Shown here piece by piece: positions 28,240 through 37,828 of a stretch of DNA of 64,000 bases (position 1 is the first letter of the stretch; each line of letters starts with the position of its first letter). The notes beneath the pieces were generated by a model. It had not been told where the DNA came from. It did not search any database and worked only from the letters and a program-made list of their open reading frames with translations. The stretch covers positions 1 through 64,000 of the forward strand of contig JACQDB010000118.1 in the NCBI GenBank assembly GCA_016201275.1, given 5' to 3'. The translations under genes and the position numbers were made by a program. This DNA is from Acidobacteriota bacterium. Lineage in GTDB: Bacteria > Acidobacteriota > Blastocatellia > UBA7656.

Positions 28240-29661
28240 TTATGGGCGGCGATAGAGAAATACCGGCGAGCGTTTGCCGGTCGAAGGAGTGAAGACCGTA
28301 ACCTCTACGTCAACGCCTATGGGCAGGAGGGCGCTCAAATTGCCTTTCGCCAGTATGTAGGTCGTCAAGCCGCCGGGCAGGATGTAATCTTCCGGGTATT
28401 TCATTCTTGCCAACGCGGTGCCATTGATTTCAATAACGGAATCGAAGGCGCGGAAATTTTCGCCCTCGACGATGAATTTTCCCGCCCCCGCTTTGTATTT
28501 CGCGGCGGTGATTTTCATCTCCTGGGCGTTGGTCTCAAGCCCTGCGATAGCGGCGCGCAGATCGGGTCTGGGGCCTATGGGTTTGTTGTTGTTGCCGGTT
28601 TGCGGTGTTCCCGTTGAGGCCAGCAAGCGGCGCATCTGTGCGGCAGTCAAAGGCGCAAGGCCACGTTGTTTGACGATGCTTTGCAGCACGGCGGCGACGC
28701 CTGCAAGCATGGCGCTTGCGCCTGAGGTGCCGCCGAATTTCGCTGTGTAAAAATTGTTCTCGCCCGATCCAAGTCGGATGTCGCCATAACCGCAAGTGGC
28801 AATGCCGCGTCCCCAACCCTGCACGTCAACCCGGACGCCGTAATTGCTTTCATCGGTGCGCGAGCGGTCTGCGCCATCATTGGAAAAATTGGCCGGAACA
28901 TAGCCCGCGCCAACGATGATCGCGCCGGAATCGTGAGCGCGACTGAAGCGCCCTTGATAAATTTCGTCGTCAAGATTTTCGCTGCCGTTGCCTGCCGGTT
29001 CGATGACGATGAGGCCGGCATTGGTCGCACGTTTGATGGCCTCGAAAATATCCTGCTCGTATTCGATAGGCAACAAGCCGCGCCCGGTCGCAGGGTCTAA
29101 GTGCGGGCCTTTTGCCGATTGGTCTTCGATTACAATGATGTCGCCGGGGCGGAGTTGGCGAATCGCCAGATCAAGCGCTTCGGCAATTTTCGGCAGCGTG
29201 TTGGCGGTGGTCAACGGATTGATTAAACCGAGGGGCGCGCCGTAAGCGATACCGGTGATGCCTCTGCCGTCATTGGCGGCGACCATTTCGCCCAAGACCG
29301 CCGCGCCGTGGTCGCGGTTGAATTGCGGCTGCGGGTCTATGCCTTCGACGAAGACAAACGGATTGGCAGTTGCCGTAAGCAGATCGCTATGCGACAAATT
29401 CCAGCCTACCTCTATGTCTATGATGCGGACATTTTCGCCGTGGCCGCCGTCCAAGGTCCAGGCATAACGCACATCCATGCCGGTGGGCGCGGCCTCCAGA
29501 TAGCCCTGCAACGGCGTGAGGTCTTGCGACGCTTGCATGGCGGCCACGGTTCGTGCAGAGAATGGCTTGATAAAAGAAGCAGAGAACGCCAGTAATAAAA
29601 GTAGAATGATTGAAAAGCGTCGCAACGGAAACCTCGAATGTTTGATTGAATCATCGCGCAT
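28240..29661 (-). CDS. Exported subtilisin-like serine protease (family S8)
   Basis: This 473-aa protein has a signal sequence (FSIILLLLLAFSASFIKPFSA). The catalytic triad is D82 in RIIDIEVGW, H118 in RDHGAAV and S313 in GGTSGASA, with oxyanion N225 in PAGNGS. The spacing is normal for subtilases. Residues after about 375 form an extra beta-rich C-terminal domain (IPT/TIG-like: FIVEGENFRAFDSVIEING). It probably degrades proteins outside the cell or in the periplasm. No inhibitor-type prodomain was recognised in the short N-terminal stretch before the catalytic domain. It converges on the C25 gene across a repeat-rich gap. Confidence 0.92.
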   Translation of the reverse strand: MRDDSIKHSRFPLRRFSIILLLLLAFSASFIKPFSARTVAAMQASQDLTPLQGYLEAAPTGMDVRYAWTLDGGHGENVRIIDIEVGWNLSHSDLLTATANPFVFVEGIDPQPQFNRDHGAAVLGEMVAANDGRGITGIAYGAPLGLINPLTTANTLPKIAEALDLAIRQLRPGDIIVIEDQSAKGPHLDPATGRGLLPIEYEQDIFEAIKRATNAGLIVIEPAGNGSENLDDEIYQGRFSRAHDSGAIIVGAGYVPANFSNDGADRSRTDESNYGVRVDVQGWGRGIATCGYGDIRLGSGENNFYTAKFGGTSGASAMLAGVAAVLQSIVKQRGLAPLTAAQMRRLLASTGTPQTGNNNKPIGPRPDLRAAIAGLETNAQEMKITAAKYKAGAGKFIVEGENFRAFDSVIEINGTALARMKYPEDYILPGGLTTYILAKGNLSALLPIGVDVEVTVFTPSTGKRSPVFLYRRP

Positions 29662-29942
29662 TAATTATGGGAGACTTGCGAAAACGATTGTAGGCTGGCC
29701 TTCGTTTGTCGGTCAAGAATGCAGGCGGCGGCGCGACACGGCGAAAATGCTAAAGATGTGACGTGCCGTTAAATATTCTACTCGGCGGCGTAATAAATCC
29801 CCATCAAGGCTAGGAATAGAATTCGCAACCTTGATTTCATCGCGCTCTATTTCTGCCTGATCAACTATTTTGCCTGCATTGCACGGTTGAGCCGTTATGC
29901 GATATACAACACTCATAAAATTGCATAAAAGGAAAAGGCGCA

Positions 29943-30799
29943 ATGCATCTTCAACAGACCAAGAAAGGCAGCCGGGGCACGGGCGGCCCGCAATATTATT
30001 TTCATGATTTGACCGATTCGGTAAAGACCTATCTACGGCAGAAGGGAGCGGTCAGGGTAGCTTTGGTTACGCCTTATGGAGCGACCAAATCCGATTACAC
30101 TGCCGTCAGCCTTGACCGCAAGATTGATCGAAAACTCACAAGCTGATTCCGGGTAATGTTGGTCATGATAGAATCCAGCAGGGACAGGCAGGCGAAAGCA
30201 TAGGTGAATCTATCAGGAGTTGGTACAACCTCGAAAACAGCGACTTTGACCGCATTGATATTGATGTCGAAGTCATCGAAGACATTTTCTATATCACGCC
30301 GTTGAGCTACAAATTCAGTTACGCAAAGAAAGAACATGAAATTGCCAGAGTCCATAATCCGTTAACCTCCACGAAAGATTATGTAAGCCCGTTTTGGCGC
30401 GAACAGATCGGCAGTTTGGATAGCGAGTTGGTGGTTTGGTCGTTGGCGGAAATTTGTCGGGTTGTCGAAGACCATAAGACGAAGGTGCCGCATATACAGG
30501 AAACCGATATTCTGCGCGCCGCCGGGCCTCTCAAACATCTGGGAATGGCTTTGGGGGCTTATGTTGGCAAAGGCTATGATTGTGTGACGGCCTTTAACTT
30601 TCTCGATTTTCCCACCTACACGGTGCCGGTTGAGATCAAACGCCAGAGCCGAGATTTTCGTTATCAGGAAAAGAAGTATGGCAAAGAGGAACTGTCTCGT
30701 GCTGTAATCCTGTGCGCGATTCACGATAAGAAAAATGTGCCGAGGAATATAGATGTAGTGGAGCTTGATGCCCTCTGCAAGCATTTGCAAACGCTATGA
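29943..30799 (+). pseudogene. Restriction endonuclease gene with a -1 frameshift
   Basis: Two track ORFs (29943-30146 and 30302-30799) join into one protein of about 286 aa if a single A is added to the AAAA run at 30131-30134. The frame then reads on as LIPGNVGHDRIQQGQAGES with no stop through to 30799. The second part holds PTYTVPVEIKRQ, the E-x-K half of a PD-(D/E)xK nuclease site. Its stop overlaps the start of a DNA methyltransferase gene (ATGA), so it is the nuclease of a type II system. The break may be real inactivation, phase variation or a homopolymer error. The first ORF has a good ribosome site (AAGGAAAAGG). Confidence 0.72.
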
Positions 30800-32319
30800 A
30801 CTACTCAAAAATACGTCCTATCGAAACGCCGATTCCGGCTGAACGGCAGAGCGCCAAAAGGCATTATGGCGTGCATCCTTACTTTACCCGGAGACCGTAC
30901 AACGTCGTTGCCGATTACATACGGCATTATTCCAAAGAAGGAGATCGGGTACTGGACCCTTTTGGCGGTTCCGGGGTTACGGCGATTGAAGCCTATCTGC
31001 AAAACCGCATTGGCATACATAATGATATTAATCCTCTGGCGAATTTTATCGCCCAGGGCATCGCCGATTTGGCAAACGGCGATGAAGCGGAACTGTACGA
31101 CGCACTGCGTGATTTGGAAGAAAAATGCAAAAGCAAGATCATTGAAATCTATCAGGCCAATGAAAACGAATTAAATGACCTGCAAAAGGAAGTGCGTTTG
31201 CCGGAGAATGTCGCGCTTCCCAAAACCTCGGATGTGTCCTCTTATTATGAGTTGTTTACGCAACGGCAACTGTTGTCGCTTGGCGTTTTGAAGAATGCCA
31301 TAGACGCGATTGCCGACGAAAACATTAGCAAGAGTATGCTTCTGGCCTGGTCTGCGACCTTGGCCAAGCTCAATAAAACTTTTCTGTCTGCTGCGGGCAG
31401 AGCCGAATCACGGGGCGGCTCAAGCATCTTCAGCATCTACCGGTATAAGGTTGCGAAAGAACCTGTTGAATTGCCGCCCTGGGAAACCTTTCGGGAGCGT
31501 GCGATGAATGTCATTCAGGCGAAAACGGAAATCATCAAGGTTTTGGAGGTGGAAAAACGCTTGGGAAAATGGGAGGGGAAATTCGAGGTTTATTCTGAAG
31601 ATGTCGAAAATTTAAGCCAGCGGCTTGCCAACTCGATTGATTATATTTTTACAGACCCGCCGTATGGCGGCCATATCTCCTATCTGGACTTATCCACTCT
31701 GTGGAATTCCTGGCTCGGTTTCCTGCCGGATATCGCAGTCAGAAAGCAGGAACTGATCGTTGGCGGAGAATTGGAATTCAAGGAAAACCACTACGTCGAA
31801 AGGCTGGCCAGAAGCATGGAAGCCTGTGTAAGAATGCTCAAACCGGGGCGGTGGTTTTCCGTGGTCTTTCAACATTGGAACATTAAATACTTTGAGGCCA
31901 TTCTGTCGTCTGCGGCGCAGGCGGGCGCTGAATTGCGCGCCGCAGTATCGCAAATCGGCGACCCCATCTGGTCTATGCATAAGAAGAAAAATAAAGACTC
32001 TGTGCTGGCTGGCGAAATGATCCTGACCTTTCACAAAACCGGGAAGCGTGAGCGGATTGAAGCACCTGAAAGGTTCGATCTGGTACAAGCGATAGATGAA
32101 ATACTGAATGAACTTCCTGAGAGCAAAGTCTTCGGGGAGTATTTATTTAATCGGCTGATTATTGAAGCCTGGAAAAAGTCCGCGATTGATTCCCTCAATC
32201 TATCCAAAAACGATTTCAGCAGTATCTTGGAAGAACGCGGCTGGCACTATGATGAAGCGAATCACTACTGGGTGAAAAAACAATATCGGCCTGATCTGCT
32301 GTTTGAAATCTCTCGATAA
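30796..32319 (+). CDS. DNA methyltransferase (N4/N6 amino type) of the second restriction system
   Basis: The 507-aa enzyme has AdoMet-binding motif I in VLDPFGGSGVTAIEA (about residue 55) and catalytic motif IV in FTDPPYGGHISY (about 290). The N-terminal HPYFTRRPYNVVADYI precedes motif I. About 220 mostly helical residues separate the two motifs and may recognise the target. It acts on adenine or N4-cytosine; which cannot be told. It overlaps the broken nuclease gene by four bases, forming a restriction-modification operon. Target unknown. Confidence 0.85.
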   Translation: MNYSKIRPIETPIPAERQSAKRHYGVHPYFTRRPYNVVADYIRHYSKEGDRVLDPFGGSGVTAIEAYLQNRIGIHNDINPLANFIAQGIADLANGDEAELYDALRDLEEKCKSKIIEIYQANENELNDLQKEVRLPENVALPKTSDVSSYYELFTQRQLLSLGVLKNAIDAIADENISKSMLLAWSATLAKLNKTFLSAAGRAESRGGSSIFSIYRYKVAKEPVELPPWETFRERAMNVIQAKTEIIKVLEVEKRLGKWEGKFEVYSEDVENLSQRLANSIDYIFTDPPYGGHISYLDLSTLWNSWLGFLPDIAVRKQELIVGGELEFKENHYVERLARSMEACVRMLKPGRWFSVVFQHWNIKYFEAILSSAAQAGAELRAAVSQIGDPIWSMHKKKNKDSVLAGEMILTFHKTGKRERIEAPERFDLVQAIDEILNELPESKVFGEYLFNRLIIEAWKKSAIDSLNLSKNDFSSILEERGWHYDEANHYWVKKQYRPDLLFEISR

Positions 32320-32547
32320 AATCGAGAGTATGAATTTCCGAGTTACGGTTTCGCCAATTTTCGCAGGCGCTCCATACCGTTTGAGAAGATGTGAAAAAAC
32401 GTAAAATGGTGAGCTTGAAAATCTGCCGATGAACTTTCACAATAGCTGCGTCGTAAACTCCTGCGAAGTGGAATTTGAAACTCGTTTCAATCGGTTTTTC
32501 GTAGGCTTGAAGCACGGTTGCATTGCAAAAAGAAAGGAGCCTCAATC

Positions 32548-32718
32548 ATGTTCAGTTTTTTACTTTCGGTCATCGTCATCGTCCTAGACATCATCGCCAT
32601 CAGCACGGTGTTGAAATCGCGTCACGACAATTTCACCAAAGCGGTGTTGATTATCTTAATCCTCATGTTTCCCCTCATCGGCTCCGGCGTCTATTTATTG
32701 ATCTTCCGCGACCGTTGA
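32548..32718 (+). CDS. Small PLDc_N-like membrane protein
   Basis: This 56-aa protein starts at ATG 32548 after AGGAG. It has two membrane segments (FLLSVIVIVLDIIAISTVL and AVLIILILMFPLIGSGVYLL) with a charged loop between. The pattern W/L-D-x-x-x-I-x-x-V and PxxGxxxYL resembles the N-terminal two-helix unit of phospholipase D/cardiolipin synthase (PLDc_N), often found alone. Its end overlaps the converging PfkB gene by 24 bases. Function unknown. Confidence 0.7.
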   Translation: MFSFLLSVIVIVLDIIAISTVLKSRHDNFTKAVLIILILMFPLIGSGVYLLIFRDR

Positions 32719-33651
32719 TGATGACGAAGCCAGCAGGTCATGCAACTGCGCTAGGGTTGGCAGCGCCGTTCTAGCGCCCACCGCCAGGCACTTCAAGGCC
32801 GCGACCGCATTGGCCACCCGCAACGTCTCTTCGACAGAAAGCCCTTGCAATAATCCATAAATAAATCCCGCGTGAAAGGCATCGCCCGCGCCCGTCGTAT
32901 CTACCGCCTGCACCGCAAAGGCGGGCGAATGAATATACTCGTCCTGAAAATACGCCAGCACACCGTCAACGCCCTGCGTAGCGGCAACGAAATACGCGCC
33001 GGTCATCGCTTGCAATTTTTTCAAGGCCAGGCGCAAATCTTTTTCGCCGGTCAGACGTTCGGGAAAGGTCGCCGATGAAATTAAAAAATCAATCAGCGGC
33101 AACAGCCTCTCCGCGCCTTCATAAATATTGTCTATATCTAAAACCGTAGGCACGCCCGCTTGTCGCGCGTAGGTCGCCGCCTGAATCGAAGCCGCGACGT
33201 TATGGCCGTCCAATAACAAAGCGCGCCCTGCCGTCACCGCCTCGCGGTCAACTTCTTCTTCACCAAGCAAAAGTTTGTCGTCGCGGTTCCAGATCACCGT
33301 GCGTTCGCCGTTACGCGCATCCACGAGGATAAACGCAATCTGGCTTTCCGCGCCTTTTTCGATCATCAACCCGGAAGTTTCTACGCCTTCCGACACCAGC
33401 GAGTGCGTTTGAAAGCGCCCGGTTTCGTCGTCACCGATTTTGCCTATGTAACGAGTTCGCAAGCCCAGACGCGCCAGCGCCACCATCGCCGTAGCGCATT
33501 GTCCGCCAGCCGCCAGGTGATGCGAGTTGAATTTTATTTTGCTATTGAATTCGGGGAAATGTGGCACCACGATGACGTGGTCAACGGCGTTCAGCCCCAA
33601 CGCCACAGCATCGAAAGGCTGGTTTTCAGGAAGGCGAATCGCAAAATTCAT
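32695..33651 (-). CDS. PfkB-family carbohydrate kinase
   Basis: The 318-aa protein is a ribokinase-fold kinase. GGQCATAMVALARLG is the N-terminal signature and VDTTGAGDAFHAGFIYGL the C-terminal one with catalytic aspartate. The start (FDAVALGLNAVDHVIVVP) resembles sugar rather than nucleoside kinases. The substrate cannot be told; candidates are ribose, fructose or a deoxy-sugar acid. No sugar operon is next to it. It ends convergently with the small membrane gene. Confidence 0.88.
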   Translation of the reverse strand: MNFAIRLPENQPFDAVALGLNAVDHVIVVPHFPEFNSKIKFNSHHLAAGGQCATAMVALARLGLRTRYIGKIGDDETGRFQTHSLVSEGVETSGLMIEKGAESQIAFILVDARNGERTVIWNRDDKLLLGEEEVDREAVTAGRALLLDGHNVAASIQAATYARQAGVPTVLDIDNIYEGAERLLPLIDFLISSATFPERLTGEKDLRLALKKLQAMTGAYFVAATQGVDGVLAYFQDEYIHSPAFAVQAVDTTGAGDAFHAGFIYGLLQGLSVEETLRVANAVAALKCLAVGARTALPTLAQLHDLLASSSSTVAEDQ

Positions 33652-33664
33652 ATAAATGTCCGTA

Positions 33665-33734
33665 GCCCGTTGTCCGCAGTCCGTGGTTGGCAGCGCTGCT
33701 TACATCAACGGACAATGGACAACGGACAACGGGC
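33665..33734. repeat. Intergenic hairpin with GTTGTCC arms
   Basis: GCCCGTTGTCCG and CGGACAACGGGC form a perfect 12-base inverted repeat, extended imperfectly by GTCCGT units. It lies between the OmpA and PfkB genes. It resembles the hairpins at 7.74 and 35.4 kb, which are also built from short GTCC-type tandem units. Confidence 0.65.
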
Positions 33735-33740
33735 AGATCA

Positions 33741-34433
33741 CTATTGCCCGACTGCGTTGTTGGTATAGAGTCGGACTTCGACGCGGCGATTTTGCATACG
33801 CCCTTCTTTGGAACTATTGTCGGCGACCGGGCGAGTGACGCCCAGGCCGATGATCGAGATGCGGAACAGCGGCACGTTGTGACGTTCGGCCAGATAGCGT
33901 TTGACCGCTTCGGAACGCGCATAGCTCAACTGCTCGTTCAACTCCGGTTTGCCTTCGGCGGAAGCGAAGCCCTGCAACTCCAGCAAGAAGCCGTTGCGCC
34001 CTTTGATCTGGGTTGCCAGTTCATCAAGCGCCGCCATGGCTTCGGGCAGCAACTCGGATTTGCCCGCATTGAACAGCACGGTGACGGTCTTTTGCAGAGA
34101 GTATTTGTCGAGGTTGGCGCGCAAATCTTCCACCGATTTTTCGACGCCGCCCACGCGAGTATTGGCTTGTTCGGCGGAAGTCGCAGCGCGGTCGGCCTGT
34201 TGTTGGGCGCGGTCGGCGCGTTGTTTCGCATCTTCCACATCGCGGGAGATGCGGCTGATGTCTTGAGTGTTGCGTCTGGAAGTCTCTTCCAGTTCGCCGG
34301 TGCGGTTTTCAAGCGGTGTGACGCGCTCGCCGACGCGGTTGCGAACATATTTTTTCGTGGCACAGGCGCTGCCAAAGGAAACGGCCAGGAAGACCACAAA
34401 AAGCGCGGTAAATCGTAACTTCATCGTTTTCAT
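33741..34433 (-). CDS. OmpA-family lipoprotein
   Basis: The 230-aa protein has a lipobox (GSAC near residue 24), a coiled-coil region (EETSRRNTQDISRISRDVEDAKQRADRAQQQ) and a C-terminal OmpA domain. In that domain LFNAGKSELLPEA, LELQGFASAEG, LSYARSEAVKRYL and NRRVEVRL are the peptidoglycan-binding motifs. It probably links the outer membrane to the cell wall, like Pal, though the coiled coil is unlike Pal. Start 34433 has GGAG four bases upstream. Confidence 0.88.
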   Translation of the reverse strand: MKTMKLRFTALFVVFLAVSFGSACATKKYVRNRVGERVTPLENRTGELEETSRRNTQDISRISRDVEDAKQRADRAQQQADRAATSAEQANTRVGGVEKSVEDLRANLDKYSLQKTVTVLFNAGKSELLPEAMAALDELATQIKGRNGFLLELQGFASAEGKPELNEQLSYARSEAVKRYLAERHNVPLFRISIIGLGVTRPVADNSSKEGRMQNRRVEVRLYTNNAVGQ

Positions 34434-34587
34434 CTCTCTCCGTTGGTTATTGAATTGTGATGCTCATGAGGATGTTATGTCCGACTCTGTGAAAGCTCAA
34501 ACATTTGCTGTGTCGTCGCGTACTCAACTATACTTTGACACGCAAGCATGAAGTTATAACACGGAAATCATTACAGGAGTCAAGAAG

Positions 34588-35367
34588 TTGACAAGATATG
34601 TTTTTGCCCTCGTTTTGCTCACCCTTTTCGGGGTCGCAGCGTTCCCCCCGGCGATTTCGGCGCAAACGCCTTGCGCTGCGCCGGAATTGATTTGCAAAGC
34701 TGCCGTCAATCAAGACCGCTCGCTTTATGTGCGCGACCATTGCCGCTACGAACAGAAGATTTATGTCGAGCGTTTCAAACTCACCAACGGCGCGGAAAAG
34801 ATGGAAGAGGTGCGCGAAACCGGCGTGCTGGTGCAACCGGCCAACGCGCCCGATAAAACCGGCAACACGCCTGTGGATGTGCGCGTCATGTCCGACACCG
34901 ATAAAAAAGGCAACCCCAAAGGCAAAGTCAATGCTGATGATAAAACCCTGTTGTCGTTTGGCGCGGTATGGGATTTGGCCTTCTTTCCCTTGTTGCCGGA
35001 AAAATTGAAGAACTACAATTTTCAGGAAGTCGTTGCGGAACGCAAAACCGAAAAGTGGTATCGCTTTGCGCCCAAACCCGAAGTCACAGACCAGCCGCTG
35101 GCCTCCGGCGTGGTGATGCTCGACCCGCAAACCGGCGAAGTTATGACCATCAAAATCGAAGGCTTGCACAACCTCGACGTACTGGATAAAAACGCCGGTA
35201 AATTGAAATCGTTTTACGCCACCATTGACTATTCGCAATTTCAAGGCGCGCTGCGAAGTCCTACGCTGGCCTCGGGTGGCGGCGTATCCGACATTCCCAG
35301 ATTCGGCGGCTCCTTCCGCTTCAAATTTCAGGAAGGCAAATACGTCATCGTCAGCAAGATTGATTAA
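34588..35367 (+). CDS. Hypothetical exported protein
   Basis: This 259-aa protein has a signal peptide (VFALVLLTLFGVAAFPPAISA) and two early cysteine pairs (CAAPELIC, HCRYEQ). I recognise no family. The start is TTG 34588, preceded by AGGAG nine bases upstream; no in-frame ATG is near. It is transcribed away from the OmpA lipoprotein and followed by uvrC, but a long hairpin starting one base after its stop probably ends its transcript. Confidence 0.72.
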   Translation: MTRYVFALVLLTLFGVAAFPPAISAQTPCAAPELICKAAVNQDRSLYVRDHCRYEQKIYVERFKLTNGAEKMEEVRETGVLVQPANAPDKTGNTPVDVRVMSDTDKKGNPKGKVNADDKTLLSFGAVWDLAFFPLLPEKLKNYNFQEVVAERKTEKWYRFAPKPEVTDQPLASGVVMLDPQTGEVMTIKIEGLHNLDVLDKNAGKLKSFYATIDYSQFQGALRSPTLASGGGVSDIPRFGGSFRFKFQEGKYVIVSKID

Positions 35368-35368
35368 T

Positions 35369-35478
35369 AGTCATTAGTCCTTAGTCCCTCGTCCTTAGTT
35401 GATTGCCAAGTCTTGAAAGCGGCTCCTGTAGCCGGTTTCAGGTCAATGCTAAGGACAAGGGATTAAGGACTAATGACT
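35369..35478. repeat. Long hairpin of TTAGTCC units between genes
   Basis: Left arm AGTCATTAGTCCTTAGTCCC and its complement match over 28 of 30 bases around a 50-base loop. Arms consist of TTAGTCC-like repeats. It starts one base after the preceding stop codon and ends 15 bases before the uvrC start. It may reduce read-through into uvrC; no T-run is present. Confidence 0.75.
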
Positions 35479-35492
35479 AAGGACTAAGCGCA

Positions 35493-37454
35493 ATGACACT
35501 ATCCGAAAAACTCAATAACTTGCCGGTGCAGCCGGGTTGCTACGTCTATCGTGATGAGCGCGATAAAATTCTCTACGTTGGCAAGGCCAAGAATCTACGC
35601 AATCGTGTGCGCCAGTATTTTCAATCGTCGCGCTCGCACGACGCCAAGACCAACGAACTGGTCTCGCGCATTCATGACGTAGAGTTGTTTGTCACCGATA
35701 ATGAAATCGAAGCTCTGGCGTTGGAATGCAATCTCATTAAACGCCACAAGCCGCCTTTCAATATTCTGTTGAAAGACGACAAGCAGTACCCGCATATCAA
35801 AATCACCAAAGAAAAAGCGCCTCGCGCTATCATCGCCCGCAAAATTACCAAAGACGGGTCGCGCTATTACGGCCCGTTTTTGCCACCGTCGCTGGCGTAT
35901 CAAACGCTCGATTTAATCAATCGCAATTTTCAACTCCGCACCTGCACGATGGAGATTGACGGCAAGGCTGACCGCCCTTGTTTGGAATATCACATCAAGC
36001 GTTGTCTGGGGCCTTGCGTTAAAGATTTATGCACGCTGCCGCAATATGATGAAGCGGTGCGCGACGTGGAATTATTGTTGCAGGGCAAGACCGCCGATCT
36101 GGAAGAGACTTTGAAGGAACGTATGTTGAAGGCTTCGGAGGAACTCCGGTTTGAAGCGGCGGCGCGTTACCGCGACCAACTCAAAACCATCAGCAAACTC
36201 GGCCAGCAGCAGAAAATGATGACCGTGTCGGGCGACGACATAGACATCTTCGGATATTACCGCGAGGCGCATCAACTGGCGCTTTCCTTGTTCACCATGC
36301 GCGAAGGCAAAGTCGTAGGCAAACGCGAATTTTTCTGGGAAGACATAGCCGAGCCGTTCAATCCCGCGCCGTTCATCGAACAGGCATTGAAGCAATATTA
36401 CGCGGCGGGGCATTACGCGCCGGGTGAAGTTTACGTGCCTGTGGATTTTGAAGACCGCGAACTGCTGGAAGAATATTTGAGCGAACAACGCGGGCGGCGC
36501 GTGCATATCGTGTCACCGCAACGCGGCGTCAAACGCGATTTGATTGACCTGGTGGAAAAGAATGCGCGCTTGAATTTCGATCAACGCTTCCGCGTGCAGC
36601 GCCCCGATATGACCAAAGTTTTGCAGGAACTGCGCGAGGCTCTGGAATTGCCTGAACTGCCTGTGCGTATTGAATGCTTCGACATCTCGAATATACAGGG
36701 CGACGAGAACGTGGCTTCGATGGTGGTCTGTGAAAACGGCGTGATGAAAAAGAGCGACTATCGCAAATTCAAAGTGCGAACGGTTGAAGGCGAAGCTAAC
36801 GATTTCCAATCCATGTACGAAGTCGTGGGGCGGCGCTACGGTCGTTTGTTGAAAGAAGAAAAACCGTTGCCGAATCTGGTGTTGATTGATGGCGGCAAAG
36901 GGCAACTGGCGGCGGCTGCAAGAGCCTTGCACGAGATTGGCTTGGAGGCTTTGCCTACGGCATCGCTGGCGAAAAAAGAGGAGTTGTTATTTGTCAAAGG
37001 TCGGGCGGAACCTTATCGCATAGACCATCATTCGCCGGTCTTGCACCTGATGCAGATGATCCGCGACGAAGCGCACCGTTTCGCCGTGACCTATCACCGC
37101 AAGCGTCGGGCGATGCGCGATTTTCAAAGTGAACTGACTTCCATCCCTGGCGTCGGCGAAAAATTGAAAGCGCGCTTGCTGCGAAACTTCGGCAGTTTGA
37201 AACGGGTATCGGAAGCGAGCTTTGCGGAATTAAAACCCTTCGTTGGCGAAACTCAGGCGCAACGCATCGTTGACCACTTCGCCGATTTGACAAAGCTGGT
37301 GAGCGAAGAAGCAAAACTAGAAGAAGACTGGCAACGGCAAGATGAGATGGAATTGGTAGAACTGGTAAAGCCTTCACGAGAAGCCCTCGAACAAGGCCAG
37401 ACAATTTCGCACGAAGAAGTGAAAAAACGCCTGATGAAACAAAAGCAGAAATAG
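35493..37454 (+). CDS. uvrC: UvrABC excinuclease subunit C
   Basis: UvrC makes both incisions around a lesion during nucleotide excision repair. Residues 10-90 form the GIY-YIG nuclease (PGCYVYRDERDKILYVGKAKNLRNRV), the UVR motif lies near 205-240, and the RNase H-like nuclease follows (IECFDISNIQG, DFQSMYEVVGRRY, LVLIDGGKGQL). A helix-hairpin-helix pair (TSIPGVGEKLKARLLRNFGSL) ends the protein. Length 653 aa is normal. It is followed 374 bases later by uvrA in the same direction. Confidence 0.97.
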   Translation: MTLSEKLNNLPVQPGCYVYRDERDKILYVGKAKNLRNRVRQYFQSSRSHDAKTNELVSRIHDVELFVTDNEIEALALECNLIKRHKPPFNILLKDDKQYPHIKITKEKAPRAIIARKITKDGSRYYGPFLPPSLAYQTLDLINRNFQLRTCTMEIDGKADRPCLEYHIKRCLGPCVKDLCTLPQYDEAVRDVELLLQGKTADLEETLKERMLKASEELRFEAAARYRDQLKTISKLGQQQKMMTVSGDDIDIFGYYREAHQLALSLFTMREGKVVGKREFFWEDIAEPFNPAPFIEQALKQYYAAGHYAPGEVYVPVDFEDRELLEEYLSEQRGRRVHIVSPQRGVKRDLIDLVEKNARLNFDQRFRVQRPDMTKVLQELREALELPELPVRIECFDISNIQGDENVASMVVCENGVMKKSDYRKFKVRTVEGEANDFQSMYEVVGRRYGRLLKEEKPLPNLVLIDGGKGQLAAAARALHEIGLEALPTASLAKKEELLFVKGRAEPYRIDHHSPVLHLMQMIRDEAHRFAVTYHRKRRAMRDFQSELTSIPGVGEKLKARLLRNFGSLKRVSEASFAELKPFVGETQAQRIVDHFADLTKLVSEEAKLEEDWQRQDEMELVELVKPSREALEQGQTISHEEVKKRLMKQKQK

Positions 37455-37828
37455 AACTTTATCAGTTTTGCAGAAAGCATCCCACTGACTATGAAAGCCG
37501 CGTACCTTGAACGATAGGGCAATATTGATAAAATTTTTTGGCTCGACCAAACCGCAAATACTCTTGCTTATAACGAAACCGGGCGCACCCTTGGCAAGGT
37601 GGTCATAGCGATTTGGCCATAGTGTTTGTTTTTGCCTTTAGATCAGTTTGCGATTGTTGGTACAGGCGACCACAGAGGGTCTCCCATACCTTCATTGCTA
37701 CGATGTTGAATTTCTTTGCGGCGCTGAAAAAGAAATAGCCGTTGGCTTTGCTTGAACCTCGGCTCATCTCTCCGCTAAAATTGCTTGTTTCCGTTGTGAA
37801 GAAAATCCGTCTCCAGCAAAAGGGATTC
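37455..37828. other. Spacer between uvrC and uvrA
   Basis: This 374-base gap holds a fragment resembling the MITE core (GGCGACCACAGAGGGTC near 37665) and no gene. The uvrA promoter probably lies here. I see no convincing LexA-type operator. Confidence 0.45.
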